From contig JAULSR010000004.1 in the NCBI GenBank assembly GCA_030512295.1, forward strand, positions 806,001-870,000: DNA of 64,000 nt, read 5' to 3'. Under the pieces are notes generated by a model that was given only the letters and a program-made list of their open reading frames with translations, did no database searches and was not told where the DNA came from. The position numbers were made by a program, and so were the translations under genes. Of this stretch, positions 20,301 through 31,218 are shown in pieces. Origin of the DNA: Bombardia bombarda. Lineage: Eukaryota; Ascomycota; Sordariomycetes; Sordariales; Lasiosphaeriaceae. How positions within the stretch are numbered: the first letter of the stretch is position 1; each line of letters begins with the position of its first letter.

Positions 20301-23055
20301 CCCCCTCAATCTGGTGGTCTTTGATCTTGCTCCCAATACTCTCGTTGATGTAGATCAGAGCCTGCTCGTCGGATTCTTTGGTCTCATTGACGATCAGACG
20401 GGATTTATCGCCAGGAACTGCTCCATCTTGAGCCATTTTCTCTCGTAGCAGCCGACGACGTTGGTCAAGCTCCTCGGCGTGCCTCCGGGTTGTCTCACGA
20501 AGGTCCTTGGCTCCTTCATCTCGCCGTTGAAAGTTCCGCCGTCTTTTCTTAGCAGACGACTTGGGCATATCATCAGCGTCCGATGATCCTTCTGACATAG
20601 CATCAATATCTACTTCAGGCTCTTCTTTATCTGCTTCGGGCTCCTCTTCGGGATCTTCTGTAGCCATCCTGACCATCTGAGTAGCAACATTCTCCGGAGT
20701 TTGGCTAGATCTGACCCTTTTTTTTCGTCTAGTAGGGGTCTTCAGAGTTGCAGGGGAAGGAGAAATTTGCGGAGCAGCGCCTTGGATGAGGCTGCATAAT
20801 CGTCGAAACCGCGCTTTATGTTGACGCAACTCGTAGACGGTCGCAGTATGTATTTTCCGTTTTTCAAGTCGATCCGCGGTCCCAGCCACATAACAGTCGA
20901 ACAGCTTCATCAAATAAAACCCAAGCACATTGCCATCCGTTTGTATCACCTCCCTCTCTTGAAGCATTGCTAAAACATGGAGGTCCCAAATTTCTTTGTG
21001 TGAATGGTTGGCTACAGCATCGAGGATGAGTTGTCGTTGACGAAGAGACCAATTGTACAAGACGGCAATCGTAAGCCGCTCATTATCCCCGACCTTTTGC
21101 CAATATTCAACCCCGACGTCGGCAATGGCCACAGGGTCTTCTAAAGGCGGAGGGATAGGTATATGTGTCCGACTGTCCGCGGAAGATTGGATATCGGTAA
21201 TCTCCGGGGATGTAGCCCTGGGTTCGGGAGGAGTGTCCGGCTTGAGTTTGGTCTCCTCAGCCTGCCCTCCTTCTATTTGTAGCGGTGTTTGATGAAGGTC
21301 ATGACTGCCTCTGTCCTGGGGAGTTGTGGCACGGCTGTGAGTTTGACTCACGGGGCTACGATTCTGCTCTTGCTCCTGATGCTGGTTCGAATCGATTTCC
21401 ATTTCATCGAAACCAAATATGGCATTATCGTCTCTATCGTCAATGAAATTATCGTCTCTATCGTCAATGAAATCATTGTCTCCCTCGGATTCGCTTGTCA
21501 GTATCTCCTCGTCTTCACCAGAAGGAACAAGTTCCTTCTTAGGCCTGGGGATAGAATTTTTGGCTAGCTTGGCTGGTTGACGAGGATCCTCGAGCAGAGT
21601 AATTAACCAGTGCTGCTTTAGGCTGTCAAAGACTGTCAAATCAAGCCAATTGGTGGCTTTTTGTTTGACTTCATCTTTATTATGCCATTGTTGATGAAGG
21701 ATGTCCTGGATGTTCTGACTTCGCCGACTATCAAGGTGCTCCAACCAATCCTTTGCCATTTGGATGTCATGCATTCGACTATGATGACGGCGGGCCTTGT
21801 TCCATTTTGTTCGAGCTGTGTTCTCCAATTGTGGTCTCTTTGTGGCAGTCCATACGGCTTCAAGATCTTGAATCGCATCCTTGATCGTACTGTTTACTTC
21901 TTCTTTGCTCAGTTCGGGTATATCCACCTTAGCGTTCTGCAGCCCTTGCTCTTCATCCTGCAGCTCACGCCAAGTCCCCGAGTCCAGACTTTCGTCGTCG
22001 TCAGATTCTCCAAATTGTGGAAGCACATTGTCATCCTCAGGCTCGGGGTCAATGTGGTCCGAGATCGAGACTCCTGACCGAAGAAATCGCTTCATTGTCT
22101 GAGATATCTGCAATTGCCGTCCCAGAAGGATGCCCCTGGGTCGCACGATGCTGAACTCCTGTAAAGATAAAGATGTATCCGAGTCGTCAGTTACCGACAG
22201 CCTGGTGATTTGGCCCGGTTTCAGTGCAGCGCTACCAAGGTAGGCAAATTCCCCAGCGAGGTCTAGCAGGAAATCCTCTGTTGTGTTATCAAGGCTATTG
22301 TATGACGGCCTATCCAAGAACTCCTCTGGCTCCCTGTTCAGGGATTCATCGCCCTTAGTAGGAATAAAGCTGGGATGAATATGAGTTGGGGCTGTAGACA
22401 TCACGGTGGTCATAAACCTTCTCTTCTTTGATGGTGGCTCCTCCGATATGGATGATTCGCTGCTGGAGGCCCTGGGTGTGCTCTCTTCTTCTGCCATACG
22501 CTCCAAACCACCAGAGTCGGCAATAGGAGCGTCCTGCACCTTATCGCTTGGAGAAGGGGAAACGGGCCTATGGATGGACGCCTCTTCCTCCAAAGTCATG
22601 TTGTGTACTGCATGGGTACCATTCATCGTGGGCTCTGGGTTAGAGAGAGTCTGGGCGGTTGGTCTCGGGTAATCTTTATTGGGCGATTTTCGCTTGGCTG
22701 ACGGCGTGACATCTTCGTCAGAGCCGGAGTTGCTCTCATCCAGTTGTCTGCGTTTCCAATCCCGGTATAAGGGGCTGCGATTCTTGAATTGTTTGATGGC
22801 CGCATTCACTGACAGCTGGTGTGGCGCCTTCTTAATTTCTAAAGCTTCCCACAGCATCTTGACGGAGAATTCGTCTTGATAGGTGAGCAACGTTTCGCCA
22901 TCTACTTCCTGGTCCCGAATAAGGGCCTCAAGTCTAGCGGGATCTGGCAGTTTTGGGGCAGATCGAGATATCCAGGACCGTTTCGAGGTGCATAGCTCCC
23001 TCACCACCCGGTCCACATCCCAAAGGAAGGGATCCATTCGTTCACCCTCTTCCAT
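17389..23055 (-). CDS. Large SNF2-family ATPase, ATRX/Rad54-like (possible SAD-6 relative)
   Basis: A single uninterrupted frame of 1888 residues from the ATG at 23055 (MEEGERMDPFLWDVDRVVREL); an in-frame ATG at 23214 adds 53 unlikely residues, and MDPFLW at 23037 is an alternative. Residues 1 to about 900 are acidic and Ser/Pro-rich with nuclear-type basic patches (KKRRR). The ATPase has a Q-motif-like IKDHQIEGVRFMW, Walker A HTMGLGKT near 940, Walker B IGDEAHN near 1064, and TGSPLTNN. A helicase-C lobe follows with IFSQS, TKAGGVGLNIYGAN and QAIGRAYRIGQ near 1395. The ATPase resembles the ATRX/ARIP4/Rad54-like branch of SNF2 remodellers, not Swi2/Snf2 or ISWI. By family it should move or evict nucleosomes or proteins on DNA. 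In Neurospora the related SAD-6 acts in meiotic silencing; orthology is my inference. No ADD finger is visible. The gene is divergent from the next one. Confidence 0.93.
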   Translation of the reverse strand: MEEGERMDPFLWDVDRVVRELCTSKRSWISRSAPKLPDPARLEALIRDQEVDGETLLTYQDEFSVKMLWEALEIKKAPHQLSVNAAIKQFKNRSPLYRDWKRRQLDESNSGSDEDVTPSAKRKSPNKDYPRPTAQTLSNPEPTMNGTHAVHNMTLEEEASIHRPVSPSPSDKVQDAPIADSGGLERMAEEESTPRASSSESSISEEPPSKKRRFMTTVMSTAPTHIHPSFIPTKGDESLNREPEEFLDRPSYNSLDNTTEDFLLDLAGEFAYLGSAALKPGQITRLSVTDDSDTSLSLQEFSIVRPRGILLGRQLQISQTMKRFLRSGVSISDHIDPEPEDDNVLPQFGESDDDESLDSGTWRELQDEEQGLQNAKVDIPELSKEEVNSTIKDAIQDLEAVWTATKRPQLENTARTKWNKARRHHSRMHDIQMAKDWLEHLDSRRSQNIQDILHQQWHNKDEVKQKATNWLDLTVFDSLKQHWLITLLEDPRQPAKLAKNSIPRPKKELVPSGEDEEILTSESEGDNDFIDDRDDNFIDDRDDNAIFGFDEMEIDSNQHQEQEQNRSPVSQTHSRATTPQDRGSHDLHQTPLQIEGGQAEETKLKPDTPPEPRATSPEITDIQSSADSRTHIPIPPPLEDPVAIADVGVEYWQKVGDNERLTIAVLYNWSLRQRQLILDAVANHSHKEIWDLHVLAMLQEREVIQTDGNVLGFYLMKLFDCYVAGTADRLEKRKIHTATVYELRQHKARFRRLCSLIQGAAPQISPSPATLKTPTRRKKRVRSSQTPENVATQMVRMATEDPEEEPEADKEEPEVDIDAMSEGSSDADDMPKSSAKKRRRNFQRRDEGAKDLRETTRRHAEELDQRRRLLREKMAQDGAVPGDKSRLIVNETKESDEQALIYINESIGSKIKDHQIEGVRFMWNQVVVQSRVRQGCLLAHTMGLGKTMQVITLLVVIAEASSSQDPSVYSQIPEELRTSKTIILCPAGLVENWIDEIAIWAPKNLLGQVFKLSSAVPDRDRYPLVKEWASVGGMLVTGYDLFTSLVRGDEDIGRLLHESPNIVIGDEAHNIKNPKSFRHQSTAGFRTMSRIAMTGSPLTNNVMDYYAMINWVAPNYLADIAEFKQRFSNPINEGLYADSNPNAKRKARKLLHVLKATVDPKVHRKDINVLLKELPAKKEFIITVPLTPIQKKAYEAYLESLMNSKMENQVKGQAGIWSLVAILKLLLAHPQIFKWKLENPQKDAKTTQKSARVGAGDGDEDDMVFPQDLMSDVLATVSHRDIQAFTHSNKVMVLFKILDECKRVGDKVLIFSQSIATLDYLEDIFNRQKRRFNRLDGATKISGRQDSIKKFNSDDEAEGYLISTKAGGVGLNIYGANRVVIFDFKYTPTDEQQAIGRAYRIGQTKQVYVYWLTVGGTFESTVHNNAVFKSQLASRVVDKKNPDPWSRRIGNHFAMPTIPNHEDYRAKMLGEDEVLDVLLKDDNYYKLMPNVTTTETFEKEEEYELTPEDQREAEQDIELERLRIQDPEEFKRRDQERLQRMGADINVASYFGGVRQATSAGGKSRMEDVFTSHNNPGKTSRLIKILVPEHMRGVQIQGQPISASNPASNGISPAGNPANESVLPNLRSDYQQMADPLTSQAASRSTIGAPNPMEYSMKPPPGQQIADPLTSQALSPSIAGPPILTDHTRMPPSRHASSTAQTFRSILGNLRDDGTQNAPDSPAGELTPIFASGSYFAPTPSVRPSVWPSVQSPGSRAGGISRISRDENESRVCLALQDAFDRVRAKNPLTPDNVITRINTALDGQQFEGLPRVDKLQNVEKYLKPPHNRFAEAVLAGHIIPAELALMERAQLEEKSAQYNAMSEADFQNEVWTRSNGVAHVGTTQTAT
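21420..21480 (-). repeat. Short in-frame tandem duplication in the SNF2-like gene
   Basis: A 24-bp unit (TCGTCTCTATCGTCAATGAAATTA-like) occurs twice and partly a third time, encoding repeated DRDDN.FID acidic units in the disordered N-terminal part. Confidence 0.85.
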
Positions 23056-24664
23056 CTTCAGGACAAGCGTGCTCGAGGTTCTGTAAGAATTAGTCTTGAA
23101 TTCTGAAATAGAAACGCAAGTATGTAGTCGGCAATCTGATGTGAAACGAAGCCCGAGAAGGGCACTCGCAACACGCAAATAGATGTATGGACAGAGTAGA
23201 CAGAGTATATACATCCGGGGATGAAGAGCTAGGTTTCTGGCTGACAGACTATGATCCTTGGCAGAGTCGTGATGCTCCGGATAGGGTTCAGGTGAAGGCG
23301 GTAGAGATAGACTTAGTCCATCTCCACTCTAGAGTTGCAAAATCGTGGAAGAGAAAAAGAAAAAGATGCTTGAAAGATGTAGACATCAAGTTGGTATGAA
23401 ATAAAACCTACATTCATAGAGTCTTTTGTGGATGGTGGCAATGTAACTTTTGCCTCATCCCAAGCAATGTAAAGCTGTCGGGAAATGCAACAACCACGGC
23501 GATGAGCAGCTAATGGGACTGTCTGACCGTGAGTGCGACCACGCTGGTACTGGCTGCTTTGCCCCGATTACCTCGCCTCCAGAAATCCGCACCAATCTCG
23601 CGGGCAGAATTAAAATGGCCGAAATGGTTTATTGTTGTGACCAGCTTGGCCGAAGCTGAGTTATCGCTTTCGTTTTTTCAAGGTCGACAAGTCTGGCACC
23701 AGCGCCGGCGGGGCAGTAACCGCAACAGAATCAGATGCTGATGGAGAGCCCCACAGGCTCAACGCAAGTCTTGGGCCGTTTCGAGGGTTGCACGGTGAGC
23801 GTCGAAGAAGGCTGAATACTCTCAGGAGCAGAATCGTTACGTGCGTCCAAATAAGACGAGACTGCAAGCGTGATTTTTTTTGTGCGCTGGAGATGAAAGG
23901 ATACCAGTCTTTGGAAATTGATCGGGAGAGAGTGTAGCTTTCAGAGCGTCGAGCAAGAGCCTGGTGAAGAAAAAAAAAAATCTGCGTCGGCTGTGGACTC
24001 GGAGAGAATAAGTGCGATTAAATTGAAATATAGATATTGATCGTGGTCTGCGTCTAAGCCTGGTCAAATCGACAGGAATTCGTGCGATTCTGCAAAGCCA
24101 GCGTTGATTGAGGCTCCAGACGCGCAAGACGCGGAAGGTGCACGGAATCGCGGCGGGGGGGGGGGGGACGGGTGTTCACGTTATCTGCAGGTTTGGCGGG
24201 GTGACACGCGATGCTACAAGATTTCTATGATTCTACCAATTATCCGTTAGCGCGGCTTGTTTCCTCCTATCAGATACCTGAATTAACTATGAAGGCTTAG
24301 GGCCGAGGGTTTGGGTCGTGCGTGGTGGTGCATGGCCGCGTTAAGAGACATTAGGCATACTTCGTTCTCGAGGCATACTACACCACTAAAAAGCCTAATG
24401 GACCTGAACTGATACAATTATGGCGAGAGGACTTCGTCAAAATATACGACAATCTGCATAATATTGGTTTCATTCTTTTTCCTATGATAATAGAGATAAT
24501 TGTGGCATTTGTTTGCGATACAAGCCACAGAAGTTTCAGTTCAAGTCATCGCCACTGCTTGCCCGTATTGAAGTTGGGGTGAAATTGATTGCTTGAGAAT
24601 CATCACCCCACAATACATACCATTTCAAGTTTCCCTAATCATCCCCCCTCCCCCCCATTCAAAC
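23056..24664. other. 1.6-kb divergent promoter region between the SNF2-like and DUF1749 genes
   Basis: No coding sequence or RNA gene is recognised. It contains a G13 run at 24155-24167 and AT-rich DNA at 24220-24560. Both flanking genes are transcribed away from it. Confidence 0.6.
24155..24167 (+). repeat. Homopolymer G13
   Basis: Thirteen consecutive G in the divergent intergenic region, preceded by GCGGC. It may form a G-rich secondary structure and is prone to miscounting. Confidence 0.9.
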
Positions 24665-25688
24665 ATGGCAAATACCTTCCCCGTCACGGTCCACTTATAC
24701 CGCACCGGGCCACGAGCCAGCCGGGACAGCTGCGCCTACGAATACGGCATACCCTCATCGTCACCATCACCACCCCCCAGCAACGCCCTCATCTTCATCG
24801 GCGGCCTGGGCGACGGCCCGCACGGCGTCCCCTACGTCAGGAGCATCGCCAAGAAGCTCGAGGCCTCCAAGGCCAACTGGTCTGTCTTCGAGGTGCGCCT
24901 CTCGAGCGCCTACTCGGGCTTTGGCTTCGGCAGCCTGATGAGGGACGTGGAGGAGATCTCGTACTTTGTCGCCTACCTGCGCAACCAGCTGGACAAGACC
25001 AAAGCCGTGCTGCTCGGTCACTCGACCGGCTGCCAGGACTGTCTCGAGTACAGCAAGCACTGGGCCAATGTCGACCACGTCGACGGCTTCATCCTGCAGG
25101 GTCCTGTCTCGGACCGCGAGTCCACCGCCCTGCTCATGGACAAGGCCGAGATGGACGAGAGCGTCGCCCACGCGGCCAAGATGATTGCCGAGGGCCGCGA
25201 GGACGAGTTCATGCCGCCTGACCTGCTCCCCGTGGAGTACTCTACCAATCCCATCACGGCGTACCGATGGCACTCTCTTGCGGCAGTGGGGTAAGTTTGT
25301 TTTTCGTTTGTCTGTTTGACTTCTATCTCAACAACATATCTCTCTCTTCTCTCCTGCAAAAACCGTCTGATTGTTGTCCTCGTTGTTCCACACAAACTTT
25401 AGTGGCGACGACGACTACTTCTCCTCAGATTTGCCTGACGACCGGCTCACCGCCACCTGGGGCGGTCTAGAGAAGCCCGTGCTCATCGTGCCGTCGGCAG
25501 ACGACGAGCACGTCCCCGAGGACCTTGATGTTGCTAAGCTTGTGGAGAAGTGGAAGAGCTTCTGCAAGCCCGGCATCGCTAGCGAGCTTAGCGGGCTCAT
25601 TCCGGGGGCTAATCACCGTGTTGATGACGACGACGCGCGGGAGTGGCTTGCCGATCGCGTCGCGGGCTTTTTGGCCAGTCTTGAGTGA
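24665..25688 (+). CDS. DUF1749 / alpha-beta hydrolase fold protein
   Basis: Exons 24665-25290 and 25403-25688 give 303 residues, close to the usual size of this fungal family (UPF0613 type). The start MANTFPVTVHLY is chosen because the upstream in-frame residues lack an earlier ATG. An alpha/beta-hydrolase order is visible: ALIFIGGLGDGPHGVPY (oxyanion-type loop), the nucleophile elbow LLGHSTGCQD, an acidic residue in LIVPSADDEHVP, and the C-terminal His in PGANHRVDDD. This makes a plausible Ser-Asp-His triad. The substrate is unknown; the family has been linked only by homology to hydrolases. There is no signal peptide or membrane segment, so it is probably cytosolic. The intron (GTAAGT donor, CTTTAG acceptor) joins AAVG to GDDDYFSSDLPDD in frame. 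Confidence 0.9.
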
Positions 25689-26367
25689 TGGTAATCGTCG
25701 AGCTGGGTAGAACAGGTAGTAATAGCGAGTGATGGTGTAAACAAATCATCGACCGATAGATATATCAGAATCACTCCAGAACATCATGACACCTGCAAAT
25801 ATCTAACCAGCACTTTTTGATATAAGCAAGCCGTTGTAAATACTCAAACAAGCAACCCCCACCTGCAATTCACACACAGATCCGCAGTAGAAGTCTGCCA
25901 CATATATACGATAACTGGACCAACGCAATGACAACACTGATTTTAATTCCGCTCCTTCCTCTAATCACCCTAGAATACAATGGAAGAGAAAGGGAGCGAA
26001 AGACATCAAAAGTGCACAATGGTTGCCCGCCCGCCCGCCTTTATTTGCTCTTCCCTACGTGCCTTGTCACCTCCTCCTAATTGAACTGCAACTACAACCG
26101 CAACCACAAGCAATAAGAGCGATAGCCATGCCAGTTTGAAATTATCCCGTTTGCAGCTACTAAACAGGTCGTGGTGATTGTAGGTAGAAATTAAACCTTC
26201 TCGGCAGCCGCAAAAATACATATAATGCCACAAGTTGTACGCAATCACTTTGCGCCCCCAACTCCTAGGAAAAGAATGGTGCCAAAATCGACAATGAAAG
26301 AAGCTCAACCGACGAGTGCTGCTGATGCTTCTTGCCTGCGATACTATAAGAACCAGTACCTGTGACA
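25689..26367. other. Convergent intergenic region
   Basis: AT-rich 3' flanks of two converging genes; no gene or long repeat is seen. Confidence 0.6.
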
Positions 26368-28744
26368 CTAAGCGTTACCGCCAGTCGCCGCATCTCCATT
26401 ACTTGTCGTTGCAGACTGGACATGCTTTCCATGACCGACAGGGGCGTGATAGCTGCCGATACTCTGGAAACCCCTATTACTTTGTTGTTAGCATATCTCT
26501 TCGATTTATCCTATGTGTTGGAATTCAAAAATATACTTGGTAAGATCAAACCCAGGGTCATCCTCGACCTCGGCTGGGCTTGGGGGGTCGTCCACTACGG
26601 CGCGGCTGGGCCGCGTCGTCGGACTCGCGACCGGCGGCGACTTGCTCCGCGCCGGAGGGGGGCTGCTGCTCTGCGGCAGCGGCAGGTCCCCCCCAGCGTC
26701 TTCGACGGGCTGAGGTCGAACTGAGCAGGCTTTAGCGGCGTACTTCCAATGTCGGCGTATTTCCAGAACGGGGCAGGTGAGCTGGTCGGCATGTGTTGGC
26801 TTGGCCGCTGTGCTGTGCTTGGGGGAGCGAGTCTGGGATGGACTCGCAGTGGTGCCGGCGTGACAAAGGACGCACCATCTTCTTGCAAATACGACGACGT
26901 CAGCGTCGGGGATCCAAGCGCGTTCTCAACCAGCCCCAGGGTGCTGGAGGCATTCGTCTTACGTAGGCGTGGCAGCGGGCTGCCGTCCGTGCCTACTCCG
27001 GGCTCGTCTGGAAGAGGCCTGCGTGCCGGGCGCACGGGCGTCTGGTGTGAGTCGCGCAGCGCCGTCCGAGGCTGTGGCGAGCCTGATGGTGAAACCTTTC
27101 GCTTGCGAGCCGAGCTGGGATCTCGAGCCGCCATGTCTCGCGGGCCTTGGGTGATGTAGTTCAGCTGACTTGGCGACGACGGATTCGATGAGCCTCGGTG
27201 ACCACCACGTCCGCCTCTGTAAGCGGTGCGGAGCATCTCCTCTTTGCTCTCCGACACAAGCTGCCATTTCATTCCCTTTCCAGGCTCATCCGTGGACCTC
27301 GCCACCTTTTCAAACGCCTTATTCAGTGAAAGATTGTGGCGAATCGAGTTCTGCAAAACATGTCAGCTTTCATGAAACAACTGCGCTCCCCAAAATATGG
27401 ATGAGAAAGACCAACCTGCCAGCCATTTGCAGGCTGGTGCCTATAATATGAATATCTTTCCATGATAAACGTGTAGATGCCGTTCAAGTTCAGCTTCTTC
27501 TCGTTTGTGTTCATGATGGCTTGAGTAATCATCTGTGCATAGCTGTACTGGGGCTTAATGCCCTGATTCTCATCTTTACTGAGATCGAGCTCATTACTGT
27601 TCATCAATAACGGACCAGCCAGTTGCTCGATGTGCGGCGACTTTTGCGCCGTCACGGCTCGAGCCGTCCGAGCAGCCGACGGGGGAGTGCCGGGCCTCTT
27701 GTAGTCGGGCGGGGCCGGTGCTAGCGGCTTTTGGGACCCCTGACTGCGCGACGCTTTACCTTGGGGACTCGACTGCGGGCCATGGCTTTCCCCTGAAGGA
27801 AGCGGATGGCGCGTTGGTCGGGGGGTCTCTGCAATAGTCACCTTAGGCTTCACAATCCCAGCCCGCCTGAGAAAGGACTCGTGGATCCGCAAAGGGCTGA
27901 GCTCGATGGGCAGGACAAACATCATCTCGACACCACCAATCTCGATGATTTCGCCGCTGCGCAAGGCACCAGACTGACCCGCCCTCCACGGAGAGCCATC
28001 AACCTTCAACGAATTGCGGCCCTTAACGAGCAACCACCAGTTCTCCTCGTCGCGGTTGAAGTAAATTTGGGCATGCTGTCGAGAAACGACCTTGCTGGGG
28101 CCCAAGTCGATATGCACCTCGGGCTCGCCGTCCTGATTGACTCGTTGCTGGGCAGGCTCGGAGGACCGACCAATGTTGATCTCGAGAGAGGTGATGTAGT
28201 AAGTCCAGTCCTGAGCGGCGATCTTGGCATACGCCTTGACCCCGTCTTTGTTATCCTCGTGGTGGGTGTTTGAGTATTGCAGGCTGGCCTGCACGGGGAC
28301 TGAAGACCCGATCAGATGCTGCGTCACCTGCGTGACGATCTGGTCGTCGTCTTCTTCGGCATTGGTGCCAGACTGATCAGCGAGTAGTTCCGAATTCTCC
28401 TCCTCGACAGCCGACTCAGCGGGCGCGTTCTCAATTTCTTCCTGTGGCACGCGAGAGATGTGTCAGCATTGCGCGAGTAGCAAGCGCATGAGTGTGCATT
28501 GCCGTGCAGCGCAGCGCATGAGAGGAACTGACGAGGAAACAGAGGGGAGGGAAGGCGCGACAAAGCACAGGGGTGAGTGAAGGTAGGACTGAGGGGCGGC
28601 GAGGAGATGAGGAAAAGGGGGCGGTTTATTTACCTTCTTGCGACGCTTTGAGGGTCGCGTAGGCGACGAATCCTCGGGGACAATTGCATCGCTGCGCAGC
28701 TCTCGACGAGCGCGCTGGGTGCTGCGTTTTTGAGGTGTAGGCAT
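26368..28744 (-). CDS. FKH2: FHA-forkhead transcription factor (FKH1/FKH2 type) with an apparent frameshift
   Basis: Minus-strand exons 28744-28634, 28441-27416, 27350-26537 and 26473-26368. MPTPQKRSTQRARR opens the protein. An FHA phosphopeptide-binding domain lies at about 120-215 (NIGRSSE, SRQHAQIYFN), and the forkhead winged helix at about 335-425 (IKPQYSYAQMITQAIM, NSIRHNLSLNKAFEKV, MKWQLV) is split by an intron at W/Q-N. This pair defines the FKH1/2 group, which controls G2/M genes and conidiation in fungi. The tail is Pro/Ser-rich and ends DLTKGFQSIGSYHAPVGHG. Exon 3 is 814 nt, one base short: before a C7 run (G7 on the coding strand) at 26688-26694 the frame reads LSPSKTLGG, and after it only the next frame reads DLPLPQSSSPPPA through to the conserved end. 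As sequenced, the ribosome would stop near 26595 after about 28 aberrant residues. Confidence 0.92.
26688..26694 (-). other. Putative one-base deletion in the G7 tract of the forkhead gene
   Basis: Seven G on the coding strand; eight would restore the frame, and the exon sum would become 2058 nt (686 codons). The protein on both sides is FKH-like and the downstream splice phases fit only if one base is added, so the change is localised to this run or very close to it. Confidence 0.8.
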
Positions 28745-31218
28745 CTTGCTGGATGGATGTGGCAATGCGCTAGACCATCAGCTGGGAGCTGGTAGGTAGT
28801 TGCGGAGGGGTTGAGCTGCGTAGAGGGCGAGACGATCGCCGGGAAAGTTCAGGAGGATTGGATGCCGCAGCGGGGGTTTTGTTTCCTATGGATGGGGAGA
28901 AAATAAGGAGCCCAGAGCCCAGGAAGGCTCAGACGATAGGATGCGGAATGCGGGATGCGTGGATGATGCGGGATGCGACAAATAAATATACCTAGTTAGT
29001 AGTCCAGCACGGAAGCACAAGGTAAAATAAAATCGTATTGTCTCCCTGCGATGGATGCGCACGGCGCAAAAAAACCGTTGCAGACTGTTACCAGTTTCAG
29101 GGTTCCAGCTGCTTCTGATGCGTTGGTGTGCTGATGACCGAAAGGCTGTGAGGGGCGCAAGAGGGCGATGGAGCTTTGCTTCACTTTGTTGAGGGAGAGC
29201 CCGAGGGTGATGGGGCACAATATGAATAATCGCAGGCTGGGATGATGATTTGTTTAATTGACCACACGACGCTTTCTCCGAATCCCAGGTTTTTCGCGTA
29301 GGGCGACTCAAAGGCAAACGCGAAGCAGGCACAAGCCGGCACTGGCCAATGAAAGCCCATATAGCATGTGGATTGGTGGGGCATTAGTGGAATGTTCACG
29401 TGCACAGGCCTCACCTCACAGTCCTTGTCTCCCATGCACTTTGTTCGTCACCTCCCTGCCTCCCCAGTTGAGTCCAGTGCTTAAAGTGCTGCCTTTGCCT
29501 ACCTTAGTTTATGGTGTGGCTCCGAACCAAACAAAGGGAGCAAGGCAAAGGCAATGCTGATACACGCATGATGGATGGGAGATTCTGGAGCCTCAAAATT
29601 TAGCTACATTTCTCCCAACAAGACAACTCGGTTTGGAGGGGCGCATCCCAAGTGCGTGCAGGTGCAGATGCGGGTGCAGTCAAAGTACTGTATATACTAC
29701 TAACTCTGATATGATAATAAACAGTCTAAACAGCAACGCTACCTGCTTATCTTCCCAATGAAATATTTCTGTAATACGAATGGCGTCACATAGGATGGAT
29801 CATGGATGCCTGCATATCTTTGTATCATTCCAGGTTCTTTCGTACGCAATACTTACCTTGCTCTTGGGTTCATGGTATCTCAACAACCACTGACTGTCTA
29901 TGGTTCCTCGAAGCTTCTTTAGCAAAACTTAATGATTTTCAAAGCCTTGATACCTAAGGTGGGTCGGGACCAACGACCTTGACCAGATCAGCACCAAAGC
30001 ATAGCTTGATCGAAACACCCTAACTATCAAGCTCAAGCTCCGCACTGTAGCGGCTTTTTTTTCCTTCCTCCCATTTGTTTTGTTTGGCCAACTCACAATC
30101 AGGGGGTGGGTGGTTTGAGGTGGGGAAGAAACGATCCGGCCGGTGGACACCCTTCCAAACCCAGCCTCTCAGTCAATTTAACCCTCCAAAAACTCCACTC
30201 TCGGCCCTCGTTTCCCCCAAAGTGCCGTGTACTTTTGCAAAGTAGCCAGTAGGTGGACGGATCCGTACAAAACACAGGATGATACAGGCGATAGGTAAAT
30301 AGGTAAATAGGGTGATGCGTCAATTCTTATCAGGAACCAACTCACATGTGCCAGTTCTGTGGTTCACCAACCAGCATAGATAGCATGCACGTCCCCCAGC
30401 AAGCCAAAATATCATTCCGCACTGTGATTCACGCCCAACCTCCCCCGCCCCCTCATCATATCTGATCTTAAACATTTTCCATCATGATATCCGATCTTAA
30501 CCTTCAATATAACAAGCCCAAAAGATACACGCATACGGAGAGAAAGTAAACCGCGGCAAACAAATGATCTTGACAGAGTGAAGATTAATATATTTACACC
30601 TCTAGAGCACAAAACCATGCATGCATCCCCACGCTGGTCCCTCCCTCTTCCAGTCCAGTTTCGCTTTTTGTGTTCTTGCTGTCTCTAGCCTTTTCCCCAT
30701 TCTAATTTGAATACCGACTAAAGTAAGAAAGTAAAGTTTATAAAACACAAACAAAAGGACCTCCATCACACACATACACACAAACTTCCTACTCCGAACC
30801 CAAAAGATACAGAAAACAGCGATAAACCTCCATGTTTCCTTCCTACACCACATCCACCACCACCTCCTCCTCTCAGCCCCCACCCAAGCGCGGGCTAGAA
30901 CAAGACAAGACAGGTTTTGCATCTCTTCTTCACATTGCCTACATTTACACGTTGCGTCTTACAATAAATATAGTAGTAGTAGTAGAAAGACGAAAAAAAA
31001 CCAAAGGGACTGAAACGCCAGATTATATGATGAGAGGGGAATATACAGCTGTTTTGCTTTCAGCATCGTCGTCGTCGGAAAAGAGATTCTTCGCTTGTTT
31101 TGATTGTACAAAGGGGTGTCTTAAAAGCAAATCCCAACCTACTAACCCCTGGGATCACAAATCACGATCCCCGAGATGAATCATGTTGGAGGTTTCATCA
31201 ACAAACCCCAACAGTCGA
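28745..31218. other. Gene-free 2.5 kb: promoter of the forkhead gene and 3' region of the CLU1 gene
   Basis: Only short, compositionally poor open frames are present. The half nearest 28745 should hold the forkhead promoter and leader; long leaders are common for fungal regulators. The half nearest 31218 is AT-rich. No tRNA, rRNA or mobile-element features were found. Confidence 0.5.

Noticed and set aside
23056..23214. Earlier in-frame ATG of the SNF2-like gene (MYILCLLCPYIYL)
   Set aside because: A hydrophobic N-terminus is unlikely for a nuclear ATPase; the start at 23055 or 23037 is more natural.
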